Below, one piece after another: positions 24,694-33,591 of a stretch of DNA of 64,000 nt. The first letter of the stretch is position 1. Each line of letters starts with the position of its first letter. Both the position numbers and the translations under genes were made by a program. This DNA is from Mesorhizobium_G sp050247155 (GTDB lineage: Bacteria; Pseudomonadota; Alphaproteobacteria; Rhizobiales; Rhizobiaceae): contig JBFWUS010000006.1 of assembly GCA_050247155.1 (NCBI GenBank), positions 1 through 64,000 on the forward strand, in the 5' to 3' direction. Below the pieces are notes generated by a model. The model did no database searches and had not been told where the DNA came from. It saw only the letters and a program-made list of their open reading frames with translations.

Positions 24694-25597
24694 GAGCTGG
24701 GATCTGCCGCCGCTGGGCGCCATCCGTGTGTTCGAAGCCGCCGCGCGCCTTGGGAGCTTCACCAAGGCCGCCGAGGAGCTGGGCATGACCCAGTCGGCTG
24801 CCAGCTACCAGATCAAGGTGTTGGAAGAGCGCGCGGGGACCCCTCTCTTCGTAAGGAAAATCAGGCAGATAGCATTGACCGAAGCTGGCGAGAAACTGGC
24901 TCCGCAGGTGACTGGAGCGTTTTCCGGCTTGGCCGACGCGTGGGTATCGACCAAAGGCGGCGCCAGCGGTGTGCTGTCCGTCACCACCGTCGAGAACTTT
25001 GGCTCGAACTGGTTGGCTCTACGGCTCGGAGAATTCCAGTTGATGCATCCCGAAGTGGCCGTAAAGGTGGATGTGTCCAACCGGCTGGTCGATTTTTCGC
25101 GCGAAACTGTGGATGTCGGCATCAGGAGCGGGGCCGGCCAATGGCCGGGCCTGATCTCGCACTATCTGTTCCGGACAGATTTTACGCCGATGATAAGTCC
25201 GCGGTTGGCCGAGAGCGTGGGTGGCATCGACCATCCAGAAGATCTCTACAAGGTGCCACTTTGCTGCGCCGACGATATCTGGTGGAAGAAATGGTTCGCG
25301 GCCGCTGGACTGGTCTTCGACCGAGGCCGAGTCATCGCCGGACCGGCACTAGCCACCCAGGCCAATGACGCGATGGCGGCGATGACCGACCAGGGGGCGG
25401 CTATCCTGACCCGTGATCTCTACGGCGCCTTCCTGGCCAAGGGGCAACTGATCCAACCATTCGACACGGTGGGCTCCGATGGCGACGCCTACTGGCTGGT
25501 GCACACCGAGGCGCGACGAAACACGGCGAAGATCAAGATGTTTCGCGAATGGATTTTGAGGCAAACCAAGGAGGTGCGGGATCGGGAGAAGCGGTGA
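24689..25597 (+). CDS. LysR-family transcriptional regulator (GcvA-like)
   Basis: 302 residues. The N-terminal helix-turn-helix LPPLGAIRVFEAAARLGSFT, then KAAEELGMTQSAASYQIKVL and EERAGTPLFVRK, is typical of the GcvA branch. The effector domain contains VGIRSGAGQWPGLISHYLF and KDLY-like segments. ATG 24689 or 24692 are both possible. Next to it is a divergent DUF1127-like gene with a shared palindrome. The ligand is unknown; such regulators next to DUF1127 genes are common in rhizobia. Confidence 0.85.
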   Translation: MMSWDLPPLGAIRVFEAAARLGSFTKAAEELGMTQSAASYQIKVLEERAGTPLFVRKIRQIALTEAGEKLAPQVTGAFSGLADAWVSTKGGASGVLSVTTVENFGSNWLALRLGEFQLMHPEVAVKVDVSNRLVDFSRETVDVGIRSGAGQWPGLISHYLFRTDFTPMISPRLAESVGGIDHPEDLYKVPLCCADDIWWKKWFAAAGLVFDRGRVIAGPALATQANDAMAAMTDQGAAILTRDLYGAFLAKGQLIQPFDTVGSDGDAYWLVHTEARRNTAKIKMFREWILRQTKEVRDREKR

Positions 25598-25641
25598 TCT
25601 TTTGGCGATTGCCCTTATGGTATCCACCAACCATTAAACAC

Positions 25642-26670
25642 TCATTCGAGCCCCTTAAACCCGTCCACTAGCCCATCCATGTCCTGCGGTAGCGGAGCCT
25701 CGAACCGCATTACGTTTCCCGTCGTGGGATGACGGAACGCCAGCAGTCTTGCGTGCAGCGCCTGGCGCGGGAAGGCCGAGACCTGTTCGTTGAGGGGTGA
25801 AGGCAGTTTGTTCGCCTTTGTGCGGAAGGCTTGTCCATAGTCGCGGTCGCCGACCAGCGGATGGCCGATATGAGCCATGTGGACGCGGATCTGGTGGGTG
25901 CGGCCGGTTTCCAGCCGGCATTCGAGCAACGAGGCAGTGAAAGAGCCGTTTTTCTGCACGCCGAAGCGCTCCTGCACCGTGAAATGCGTCACAGCATGGC
26001 GAGCATCGTCGCGCGTGTCGGGCACGACGGCGCGGCGCACGCGGTCGGCGGCGCGGCCGAGCGGCGCGTCGACCGTGCCAGTCGGCCGAGCAGGGGCGCC
26101 CCACACCAGCGCGACATAGGCGCGTTCCAGGTCGCCATCGCGGCCATGGTCGGCAAAGGCTTCCGACAGCGCCTTGTGCGCGCGGTCGGTCTTGGCGACG
26201 ACAAGCACGCCTGATGTGTCCTTATCGAGGCGGTGCACGATGCCTGGCCGTTTCACCCCACCGATGCCGGAGAGTGAGTCGCCGCAATGGTGGATTAGGG
26301 CGTTGACCAACGTGCCCGTCCAATTCCCCGCGCCGGGATGCACCACCAGCCCGGCCGGCTTGTTGATGACGATCAGCTCGTCGTCCTCGAACAGGATATC
26401 GAGCGGGATGTCTTCGCCCAAAGGTTCGGCTGGCTCCGCCTCCGGCAAGACGATCGCGATCTCGTCGCCTTCAGCGAGCTTGTGCTTCGCCTCGGCGGCC
26501 GTCGCGCCGGCGACCATCACCGCGCCCTGCTTGATCAGCGCCTGGATGCGGCTGCGCGACAGGTCGGGGCCAAGGCGTACGGCCAGCCATTGGTCGAGCC
26601 GTTGGCCGGCCGCCGCGGCATCCGCCTTCAGCACTATCAATCCGTCCGTCTCTTCGTTATGAGCGCTCAT
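25642..26670 (-). CDS. RluA-family pseudouridine synthase (RluD-like)
   Basis: 342 residues from ATG 26670. N-terminal S4 RNA-binding domain (RLDQWLAVRLGPDLSRSRIQ, then ALIKQGAVMVAG), catalytic domain with the active Asp in HRLDKDTSGVLVVAKT, and YLAL-type strands later (RLETGRTHQIRVHMAHIGHP). RluD modifies 23S rRNA helix 69; the specific target here is by similarity. The longer frame to 27006 has no support. It begins inside the palindrome ATGAGCGCTCAT. Confidence 0.93.
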   Translation of the reverse strand: MSAHNEETDGLIVLKADAAAAGQRLDQWLAVRLGPDLSRSRIQALIKQGAVMVAGATAAEAKHKLAEGDEIAIVLPEAEPAEPLGEDIPLDILFEDDELIVINKPAGLVVHPGAGNWTGTLVNALIHHCGDSLSGIGGVKRPGIVHRLDKDTSGVLVVAKTDRAHKALSEAFADHGRDGDLERAYVALVWGAPARPTGTVDAPLGRAADRVRRAVVPDTRDDARHAVTHFTVQERFGVQKNGSFTASLLECRLETGRTHQIRVHMAHIGHPLVGDRDYGQAFRTKANKLPSPLNEQVSAFPRQALHARLLAFRHPTTGNVMRFEAPLPQDMDGLVDGFKGLE

Positions 26671-26700
26671 TCTGAAATTCTGGCTGGAACTGCTCTCGAT

Positions 26701-27093
26701 ATGAACATGGCGAGCCCGATCCGCAGCGATGATGAGGAAAAACCGCTCGATCCCGCGGTGGAGAACGTGCGGCGTAAACTGATCCGCTTCATGCTGGTCA
26801 ATCTCGGCCTGTTGGGCGTCGCCCTTATCGCCGTCGTTGGGGCGATTGTCTACAAGTCGCGCACCGCCGCGCCGGAACCGCCTGCCGTACCGGTCCTTGC
26901 AGCGCCGGCCGATGGCGGGCTGGTCGAGGGCCTCATCGAATTGCCGATCGGTTCGACGATCGTTTCGCAATCGCTGTCGGGCGGCCAGGTGTCCATCTAC
27001 GTCCAAGAGAAGGACGGCGCGCGGTCACTGCTGATCTATGATCTTGCCGCGAAGCGTATGGTCGGCCGCTACACGCTCGTTGGAACGAACTGA
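26701..27093 (+). CDS. Small single-pass membrane protein (DUF6476-like)
   Basis: 130 residues from ATG 26701. Charged N-terminus (SDDEEKPLDPAVENVRRK), one helix LIRFMLVNLGLLGVALIAVV, then a periplasmic part ending VSIYVQEKDGARSLLIYDLA and VGRYTLVGTN, resembling a small beta domain. The pattern agrees with DUF6476 proteins found next to rluA genes in alphaproteobacteria; I give this from memory and cannot confirm it. An alternative start ATG at 26659 would overlap the rlu start. Confidence 0.6.
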   Translation: MNMASPIRSDDEEKPLDPAVENVRRKLIRFMLVNLGLLGVALIAVVGAIVYKSRTAAPEPPAVPVLAAPADGGLVEGLIELPIGSTIVSQSLSGGQVSIYVQEKDGARSLLIYDLAAKRMVGRYTLVGTN

Positions 27094-27098
27094 TCGCG

Positions 27099-27512
27099 AT
27101 GCCGGGTTCCGTCAGTTCCGATGCCAGGCGCAGTCTTGCGACGGTCACCCTCGTCGTTGCCGACTATGACAAGGCGATTGCCTGGTACACCGAAAAGCTA
27201 GGCTTTGCGCTGGAGAGCGACATCGACCTCGGCGGCGGCAAACGCTGGGCGACGATATCGGCCGGGGAGGGCGGTTCCCGTTTGCTGCTCGCCAGAGCCG
27301 AAGGTGTGACCCAAACGGCCGCGATCGGCAATCAGGCCGGCGGTCGTGTGGCTTTCTTCCTCGAAACGGACGATTTCGCGCGTGACTACGCCGCCATGCT
27401 GGCCAAAGACGTCGAGTTCAAGGAACAACCGCGCCACGAAGCTTACGGGACGGTGGCCGTCTTTGCCGACCTCTGCGGCAATCTGTGGGACCTCATCGAG
27501 CCGAAGCGCTGA
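27099..27512 (+). CDS. VOC (glyoxalase/bleomycin-resistance) family protein
   Basis: 137 residues. The vicinal-oxygen-chelate pattern is clear: SLATVTLVVADYDKAIAWYT, EKLGFALESDIDLGGGKRWA, and the second module ETDDFARDYAAMLAKDVEF ending VFADLCGNLWDLIEPKR, with the metal Glu in the last strand. The family covers lyases, dioxygenases and binding proteins, and the substrate is open. It lies 5 bases after the small membrane gene. Confidence 0.85.
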   Translation: MPGSVSSDARRSLATVTLVVADYDKAIAWYTEKLGFALESDIDLGGGKRWATISAGEGGSRLLLARAEGVTQTAAIGNQAGGRVAFFLETDDFARDYAAMLAKDVEFKEQPRHEAYGTVAVFADLCGNLWDLIEPKR

Positions 27513-27571
27513 GCGACCCAAGAGCCCGGTTGCTTTTCGGAAACACTCGGCCTATATGCCGATTTCTGCAC

Positions 27572-27646
27572 GCGCCCATCGTCTAGCGGTCAGGACGGCG
27601 CCCTCTCACGGCGCAAACAGGGGTTCGATTCCCCTTGGGCGTACCA
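27572..27646 (+). tRNA. tRNA-Glu (anticodon CTC)
   Basis: Full 75-base cloverleaf including a genome-encoded CCA. Acceptor GCGCCCA pairs with TGGGCGT, the D arm holds TAGCGGTCAGGA, the anticodon loop is CTCTCAC with CTC in the centre, and the T arm is CAGGGGTTCGATTCCCCTT. The closing G1 pair is a G-U wobble. Confidence 0.95.
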
Positions 27647-28078
27647 GTCTTTTCAATGGCTTAACGGCAACCCATCCAAAAACGTCAAATAGGCGGGTCG
27701 TTGGCGAAGCTATTTCATCCAAACAACAATGATCAGGATGGCCAACAGGCCCAGGGCCAATTTCGTTGATTTGCTCACTTCAGCGACAAGCCTGGACAAC
27801 ACAAGGCGGGTGTTATCCCGGGCAGCCCGGTGATGTCACGGCGTGGGTCGACGAGACCTGGCGCGAAAAATGATCCCGCCTGTCCGGCGCCACGACCCCC
27901 AAACGTCCCGCCTACACCGCGGAAACGTCACTGACGTCTGCGATCTGCGCCCACAGCGCGATCTCCGCTGAGAGCGTCGACAACTTCGCAGTTATCGACA
28001 TGGGCTCAGAACGATTGGTTGTCCGGCCCTGACGCAGCGCACTTGATCGCAAGCTCCAGGTTTTTGTTTGCCAAATCT
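27647..28078. other. Gene-poor stretch after tRNA-Glu
   Basis: About 430 bases between the tRNA and the hmuR stop. No conserved gene or RNA is recognised. It holds one tiny hydrophobic reading frame on the minus strand (27710-27802) and a GC-rich small palindrome (CCCGGGCAGCCCGG, near 27817). Its position 3' of a tRNA makes it a possible site of old element loss, but no attachment repeat of the tRNA end is seen. Confidence 0.5.
27710..27802 (-). CDS. Possible 30-residue membrane peptide
   Basis: Minus-strand frame from GTG 27802 to TAG 27710. The peptide has a basic start (VLSRLVAEVSKSTK) and one helix, LALGLLAILIIVVWMK, the pattern of small inner-membrane peptides or toxins. No strong ribosome site is seen and the frame may be chance. 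Confidence 0.2.
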   Translation of the reverse strand: MLSRLVAEVSKSTKLALGLLAILIIVVWMK

Positions 28079-30316
28079 TCAGAACGTCTGCGTCAACGTT
28101 AGACGGAAGCTACGGCCTGCCTCTGAATAATAGTCGTTTGGTTGGCCGCGGTTGATCGGTACATCGACGGCATTCCAGTATTTCTGGTCGAGGATATTGA
28201 AGATGCCGGCCTGGACTTTGAGCCCGTTCAGACTCTTCGGTTGCCACCACATCGTTGCATCCAGAATACCATAGCCGGGCGCTTGGAACCCAGTGCCGCT
28301 GACCTTGTCGCGCTTCGCAGCCATCGTCCACGAAAGGTCGCCGCCCCAATTCGCAGCCGCATAGCCAAGGCCGAGTATGGCGCGCAGAGGCGGGACGGAA
28401 TTCAGATACGCGTCGCTATCCGTATCCTTACCGACCGAATAGGCCAACGAACCCCATGTCCGCCAACTCGGCGCGAAGTTCCACTCGCCGCGAACTTCGC
28501 CGCCGTAGATCTGAACGCGAGCGATGTTGGCATAGCCGGTGATGCCGCCAACCGGATATTCGCCGCCCGGCGGCGCGATCATGACCTGCTCGATGAAGTT
28601 GCGATAGTAGTTGTTGAACACGGCGGCCGAAAAGCGATAGTCGTCCGCCTCGACATTGAAGCCGACTTCGAAGCCATTGCTGGTTTCCGGCTTCAGGTTC
28701 GGATTGCCAATACGGGCATAAGACCCCGGCGCGCCATAATTTTGGTAGAGCTCAAGCGCAGTGGGCGCGCGGAAGGCCTGCGCCCATTGGGCATAGAGTT
28801 GCATCTTATCTGTCGCCTGCCAGGCGGCGCGCAGCTTTGGCGACAATTTCGAGTCGCTGTTGGAGACCAAATAGGCCGGATCGTAGTTCGGGCTGCTCTC
28901 GAAAGTCGGCGTGTCTTGCGGCTTGCGATCGTACCAGTCAAAGCGAAGACCCGGAGTCAGCGTCAGCCGATCGTTCATCAGCGCGATGTCGTCCTCGGCG
29001 AATACGCCGAAGGCGAGGCTGTCGACGTCCGGCATATCAGACGAATTGCTATGGATCATGCGGCACGTCTGCGGACCCATCGGGTCGGGAATCTTCGTCC
29101 AGTCCACATCGGGGCAGTTATCCTGGCCCCAGGAGTATTGCGACACGGCTTCACTGTAGATTTCGCCACCGAACCGCAACGTATGCGTCATCGTGCCCGT
29201 GTCGAATGTCTTCTCGCCATTGCCAGTCAGGCCATAGGCTGCCTGGTCGAGTTTGTTGTCGCGCAGATAAACGCCCGTGGGGAAACCGTACAGGAATGGA
29301 TCGCCGGGAATCGCGAAGGATCTTCCGTCGGGCAGACGGAAGCCGTCCGTCGTGGCGTTGAGCTTCTGCTCCTGCCAATAGGCGATCACGTTTGCACGGT
29401 CTATCCAGCCGGTTGCGTCCGGCGCTTCGTATTCGTAGTCCGCCGAAAGACGCCGTCTGCTGGCCGCCTCGCCAGACTTCAGACTGCCTTGACGGTAGCT
29501 GGAGGTCGTGCCGGCGCGGTTGTCGATGTCGTCGTCGCGGTCATAGAGTTCGCCGGTCAGTCCGAAGCGGTGGCCGCCCTCAACATATTGGTGCAGTTTC
29601 ACCAGCACATTGCCTTGGTCGAAGTCGCGCGGATTGGCCTCCGTGCGGGTCGAACCATAGGTGTCGACGGTGCCTTTGTTGTCAGTCTCGTGGCCCTGTT
29701 TGTAGCCGCCCTGGACGAGCAGCCATGTATCGTTAGCGCGGGCGGCGATCGCGGCATTCACGCGCCAGCTCTCGTCGACGCTGTCGTACGAGCCCTTGGT
29801 GATGCCGCCGAAGGTTCTTCCCTCCTGGATCAGGTCTTCTGGATCAAGCGTGCGAAGCTGAATGACACCGCCCAGAGCGCCAGAGCCATAGCGGCTGGAA
29901 TCGGCGCCGCGCGTGATGTCGATCGCCGACAGGCCGTCGAAATCGAAGGTATTCAGACCGCCGCGCGCGCTGTCGCGCGGATCGGTCAGCCACGGCACTC
30001 GTATGCCGTCGATCGTCGTCTGCACGCGCGGTCCTTCCAGACCTCGCAGATTGATGGTGCCGGTGGTGTTGTTGACATTGACGCCGGCGTCGACGCGCCG
30101 TCCGAAATCGTCAAAGTTCTCGACCTGCTTCTCTTGAAGCTCGGTGCGCCCAACCTTTTCCGTATTCGGTTCGGACTCGTCCGCCTTGCGTTTCTTGGCC
30201 TGGATCACAACTTCGTCAAGTTGCGTTTCCTGCGCTTCTGCAGTCTCAGGCGCCGCGACCGACGCCATGGCTCCACTCGCCAGCAGCGCCAATACGCTGC
30301 GTCGAAAAATGCCCAT
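28079..30316 (-). CDS. hmuR: TonB-dependent heme receptor
   Basis: Outer-membrane receptor that takes in heme with TonB energy. 745 residues from ATG 30316, which has AGGAG at proper spacing. Signal peptide (RRSVLALLASGAMASVAAPE), TonB box DEVVIQA, plug domain with INLRGLEGPRVQTTIDGIRV, 22-strand barrel, and the two heme-receptor landmarks AFRAPTALELYQNYG (FRAP) and RIGNPNLKPETSNGFE (NPNL). It ends in a terminal Phe (RLTLTQTF). The rest of the heme locus is divergent on the other side of a 200-base control region. Confidence 0.93.
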   Translation of the reverse strand: MGIFRRSVLALLASGAMASVAAPETAEAQETQLDEVVIQAKKRKADESEPNTEKVGRTELQEKQVENFDDFGRRVDAGVNVNNTTGTINLRGLEGPRVQTTIDGIRVPWLTDPRDSARGGLNTFDFDGLSAIDITRGADSSRYGSGALGGVIQLRTLDPEDLIQEGRTFGGITKGSYDSVDESWRVNAAIAARANDTWLLVQGGYKQGHETDNKGTVDTYGSTRTEANPRDFDQGNVLVKLHQYVEGGHRFGLTGELYDRDDDIDNRAGTTSSYRQGSLKSGEAASRRRLSADYEYEAPDATGWIDRANVIAYWQEQKLNATTDGFRLPDGRSFAIPGDPFLYGFPTGVYLRDNKLDQAAYGLTGNGEKTFDTGTMTHTLRFGGEIYSEAVSQYSWGQDNCPDVDWTKIPDPMGPQTCRMIHSNSSDMPDVDSLAFGVFAEDDIALMNDRLTLTPGLRFDWYDRKPQDTPTFESSPNYDPAYLVSNSDSKLSPKLRAAWQATDKMQLYAQWAQAFRAPTALELYQNYGAPGSYARIGNPNLKPETSNGFEVGFNVEADDYRFSAAVFNNYYRNFIEQVMIAPPGGEYPVGGITGYANIARVQIYGGEVRGEWNFAPSWRTWGSLAYSVGKDTDSDAYLNSVPPLRAILGLGYAAANWGGDLSWTMAAKRDKVSGTGFQAPGYGILDATMWWQPKSLNGLKVQAGIFNILDQKYWNAVDVPINRGQPNDYYSEAGRSFRLTLTQTF

Positions 30317-30387
30317 TGCCCCACTCCTGCTTGAACGCAATGGCTTGCGGCGTCGCTTGCTAGCGTCTTCGAAATCTCCCGAACAAA

Positions 30388-30444
30388 CTTGACTCAGATA
30401 GTCCGGTATTGCAGGAATTATTGAAGCTGATAATTCGAGTCAAG
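30388..30444. promoter_or_regulatory. Nested inverted repeats between hmuR and hmuS
   Basis: An outer pair CTTGACTC (30388-30395) / GAGTCAAG (30437-30444) encloses an inner pair GAATTAT (30415-30421) / ATAATTC (30430-30436) with an 8-base spacer. The region is A/T-rich and lies between the divergent heme genes. Iron regulators of rhizobia (Irr, RirA) bind here in related loci; which one fits is not decided by the sequence. Confidence 0.5.
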
Positions 30445-30530
30445 AATGAATCAGTACCGATGCCGTCAAACTGTCGACAGCGTGAAAGCAAACAGGTGGG
30501 TACCTTAGCCCATCGCACAAAGAGTATGCC

Positions 30531-31583
30531 GTGACCCCTCCAGTTCAGCTCCGACCACAACAGATCAGGCAGGCCCGCGCCGACAATCCAAAAATGCGCG
30601 AACGCGATCTCGCCAAGCAGCTTGGCATCTGCGAACTCCAGTTGCTCGCAGCCCATTGCGGCGACGGCGCCATTCGACTGGAGCCGCGCGTCGGCGAGAT
30701 CGTCAAGGGTCTGGAGGCGGTCGGCGAGGTCATGGCGCTGACGCGCAACGAAAGCGCCGTGCATGAAAAGATCGGCGTTTACGACAAGATCGTGGGCGGC
30801 GATCACAGCATCCTCGCGCTCGGCGAGCAGATTGATCTGCGCATCTTCCCGCGCGTTTGGACCCACGCCTTCGCGGTGGAAAAGCGCGATGGCGATGACC
30901 TTCGCCGCAGCTTGCAATTCTTCGACGCGAGGGGCGACGCCGTACACAAGGTTCATCTGCGCCCGGCGTCCGATCTCGCCGAATACCAAAAACTTGTCGA
31001 TGCACATGTATCGACCGACCAGAGTCAGACCGTTGTCGTAACTGCTCCGGCACAAGAGAACACCGAACCCGCCTCTGCCAATCAGGAGGAACTACGCCAC
31101 CGCTGGAGCAAGATGACGGATGTGCATCAGTTCTTCGGCATTCTGAAATCACTGAACCTGTCACGGCAGCAAGCCCTGCAAATGGTTGGGCATGACTACG
31201 CCTGGGAACTGGATGCCCACTCGGTCGGCGCCATGATGAACAGTGCCGCCGCGAGCTCCATGCCGATCATGTGCTTTGTTGGGAATCGCGGATGCATCCA
31301 GATCCATTCCGGCCCGATCGCAACCATCAAGCCGATGGGGCCATGGCTCAATGTGATGGACGAGACGTTCCATCTCCATTTGCGGCTCGACCACATTCGC
31401 GAGGTCTGGGCTGTCCGCAAGCCAAACAAAGACGGCCACGTGACCTCACTCGAGGCCTACGACGCCGATGGCGAGATGATCATCCAGTTTTTCGGCAAGC
31501 GGCTTGAAGGCTACGAGGAACGACCCGACTGGCGCGTTCTGATCGAAAACCAGCCTCGCGTCGCCAGCCTGTCCGCCGCCTAA
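30531..31583 (+). CDS. hmuS: HmuS-type heme-handling/degrading protein
   Basis: 350 residues; the HmuS/ChuS/HemS family binds incoming heme in the cytoplasm and can break it or store it. Two-fold repeat structure: the N-half has RARADNPKMRERDLAKQLGI and VMALTRNESAVHEKIGVY, the C-half ATIKPMGPWLNVMDETFHLH and RLDHIREVWAVRKPNKDGHV. The start is GTG 30531; the nearby ATG at 30525 is in another frame that stops at once. First gene of hmuSTUV. Confidence 0.9.
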   Translation: MTPPVQLRPQQIRQARADNPKMRERDLAKQLGICELQLLAAHCGDGAIRLEPRVGEIVKGLEAVGEVMALTRNESAVHEKIGVYDKIVGGDHSILALGEQIDLRIFPRVWTHAFAVEKRDGDDLRRSLQFFDARGDAVHKVHLRPASDLAEYQKLVDAHVSTDQSQTVVVTAPAQENTEPASANQEELRHRWSKMTDVHQFFGILKSLNLSRQQALQMVGHDYAWELDAHSVGAMMNSAAASSMPIMCFVGNRGCIQIHSGPIATIKPMGPWLNVMDETFHLHLRLDHIREVWAVRKPNKDGHVTSLEAYDADGEMIIQFFGKRLEGYEERPDWRVLIENQPRVASLSAA

Positions 31584-31594
31584 GGATCGTTTCG

Positions 31595-32473
31595 ATGCGC
31601 CTGATTGGATCGACTTTCACATTGCTGCTGGCGCTTGCCGCTAGCGTTGGTGCGGCTTGGTCGCAAGGCGTCACTGTCTTGCCCGACACAACGCGAGTCG
31701 TTTCGATTGGCGGTTCGATCACCGAAATCGCTTTTGCGTTGGGCGAGCAGAACAAGCTGGTCGCCCGTGATTCGACCAGCGTATTTCCGCCGGAGGCGTT
31801 CAAGCTTCCGGATGTAGGCTACATGCGCCAGCTCGCACCGGAAGGTGTCTTGTCGGTCAACCCGACCGGCATAGTGGCGCTCCAAGGGAGCGGTCCAAGG
31901 GAAGCTGTCGAGGTTTTGAAGAAGGCAAGCATTCCCTATGTTGAGGTGCCGGAGACCTTTGACCACCAGGGCATACTCGTTAAGGTGCGTGCCGTAGGCA
32001 AAGCGCTCAGTGCCGAGGCCAAGGCCGAGGCGCTGGCCATCGAATTGGACAAAAAGCTCACCCAAGCGGAACGGCAGACTGCGGCGATCAAGCATCGCAA
32101 ACGCATCCTCTTCATCCTTTCCTTCCAGGGGGGCAAGATCCTCGGCTCGGGAGGCGACACGGCGGCTGATGGCATCATCCGTCTGGCGGGTGCAGTCAAC
32201 GCCGTCGAGGGTTTTGCCGGCTACAAGCAGTTGTCGGACGAAGCGATTATCGCGTCGAAACCTGATGTCATCTTGATGATGGACAGAAGTCGCGACCACG
32301 GCGCAAAACGCGAAGAACTTTTTGCCCATCCTGCGCTCGCTTCGACCCCTGCCGCTGCCGAAAAGCAGCTCATCCGCATGGATGGCGCCTATCTTCTGGG
32401 CTTCGGCCCCCGCACCGCCGAGGCTATTCACGATCTGGCTAAGTCGCTCTATGGCGACGAGCTCGGCGACTGA
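31595..32473 (+). CDS. hmuT: Heme ABC transporter, periplasmic binding protein
   Basis: 292 residues with a signal peptide (LIGSTFTLLLALAASVGAAW). Class III binding-protein fold: VVSIGGSITEIAFALGEQNK, then DSTSVFPPEAFKLPDVGYMR and LAPEGVLSVNPTGIVA. Carries heme from the receptor to the HmuUV pump. It begins 11 bases after hmuS. Confidence 0.92.
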   Translation: MRLIGSTFTLLLALAASVGAAWSQGVTVLPDTTRVVSIGGSITEIAFALGEQNKLVARDSTSVFPPEAFKLPDVGYMRQLAPEGVLSVNPTGIVALQGSGPREAVEVLKKASIPYVEVPETFDHQGILVKVRAVGKALSAEAKAEALAIELDKKLTQAERQTAAIKHRKRILFILSFQGGKILGSGGDTAADGIIRLAGAVNAVEGFAGYKQLSDEAIIASKPDVILMMDRSRDHGAKREELFAHPALASTPAAAEKQLIRMDGAYLLGFGPRTAEAIHDLAKSLYGDELGD

Positions 32474-32485
32474 GCCGGCACGGCA

Positions 32486-33580
32486 ATGGCAGTCCAATCC
32501 AGTGCCGCCTTTTCCGGCATGACCACGTCGCATGCGGCCACCGGTGACCGGGCAGCGCGAGCAAAACTTGCTATCGGTATTTTGGCCATCGGCCTTGTCG
32601 TCACGATTTTGCTGAGCCTTGCCTCCGGCGCCTCCGATGCATCTGTTCTTGCGGTCGCTTCCGATGTCATGTTCGGCGCCGGTGAGGTCAGCGTTCGCGA
32701 CCGGATCGTTGTCTACGACATCCGCATGCCACGGGTTCTGTTAGGGGTTCTGATTGGGGCTGCTCTGGCTGTCTCAGGCGCGGTTATGCAGGGTCTCTTC
32801 CGCAATCCGCTAGCAGATCCCGGTCTTGTCGGCATTTCGGCAGGGTCCGGTCTCGGCGCGGTCGCCATCATCGTGCTCGGCGCTTCCGTACTTGCTCCAC
32901 TGACGGTCTGGCTCGGCACGCTCGCGCTTCCGGCGACGGCTTTCGTCGGAGGCCTTGTCAGCACGCTTCTGCTCTATCGCATCGCGACACGCCAAGGGCG
33001 CACGTCTGTCGCAACCATGCTGCTTGCCGGCTTGGCGTTGACGGCGCTCGCTATGGCGCTCACCGGTGTCCTGGTGTTCATGGCTGACGACCAGCAACTG
33101 CGCGATCTCACCTTTTGGCAGCTTGGCTCGCTTGCCGGAGCAACTTGGGCCAAGAATGTCAGCGTCGGCCCCATCATTGTGCTGGCCTTGGCTGCAACGC
33201 CATTCTTGGCACGGGGCCTGAACGCCATGGCGCTGGGCGAAGCCACGGCCCTTCATCTTGGCATCCCGGTGCAGCGGCTGAAATATGTCGCGATCGTCTC
33301 GGTCTCAGCCGCGGTGGGTGCATCCGTGGCCGTGAGCGGCGGCATCGGCTTTGTCGGTATTGTCGTGCCTCATCTGCTGCGTCTGGCGATCGGTCCGGAC
33401 AACCGCTATCTGCTGCCGGCCTCCGCCTTGCTAGGGGCAATCCTGTTGCTGCTAGCCGATGCTGTCGCGCGCACGATCGTCGCGCCGGCGGAATTGCCGA
33501 TCGGCATCGTTACCGCGCTTGCGGGCGCGCCTTTTTTCCTTTGGATCCTGCTGCGCAATCGCGGCGTGGTCGATCTCTAG
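32486..33580 (+). CDS. hmuU: Heme ABC transporter permease
   Basis: 364 residues of the FecCD/BtuC type. About ten helices; the family motifs IRMPRVLLGVLIGAALAVSG and GAVMQGLFRNPLADPGLVGI are complete, as is SGGIGFVGIVVPHLLRL, which contacts the ATPase. Partner of hmuV. Starts 12 bases after hmuT. Confidence 0.95.
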   Translation: MAVQSSAAFSGMTTSHAATGDRAARAKLAIGILAIGLVVTILLSLASGASDASVLAVASDVMFGAGEVSVRDRIVVYDIRMPRVLLGVLIGAALAVSGAVMQGLFRNPLADPGLVGISAGSGLGAVAIIVLGASVLAPLTVWLGTLALPATAFVGGLVSTLLLYRIATRQGRTSVATMLLAGLALTALAMALTGVLVFMADDQQLRDLTFWQLGSLAGATWAKNVSVGPIIVLALAATPFLARGLNAMALGEATALHLGIPVQRLKYVAIVSVSAAVGASVAVSGGIGFVGIVVPHLLRLAIGPDNRYLLPASALLGAILLLLADAVARTIVAPAELPIGIVTALAGAPFFLWILLRNRGVVDL

Positions 33581-33591
33581 AGACCGGTTCG

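Noticed and set aside
27572..28078. Integrated element at tRNA-Glu
   Set aside because: No integrase and no repeated 3' end of the tRNA in the following 430 bases.
28142..30334. 730-codon open frame opposite hmuR
   Set aside because: It is a GC-rich antisense shadow. hmuR on the other strand has a signal peptide, TonB box and FRAP/NPNL motifs, while this frame has no recognisable domain.
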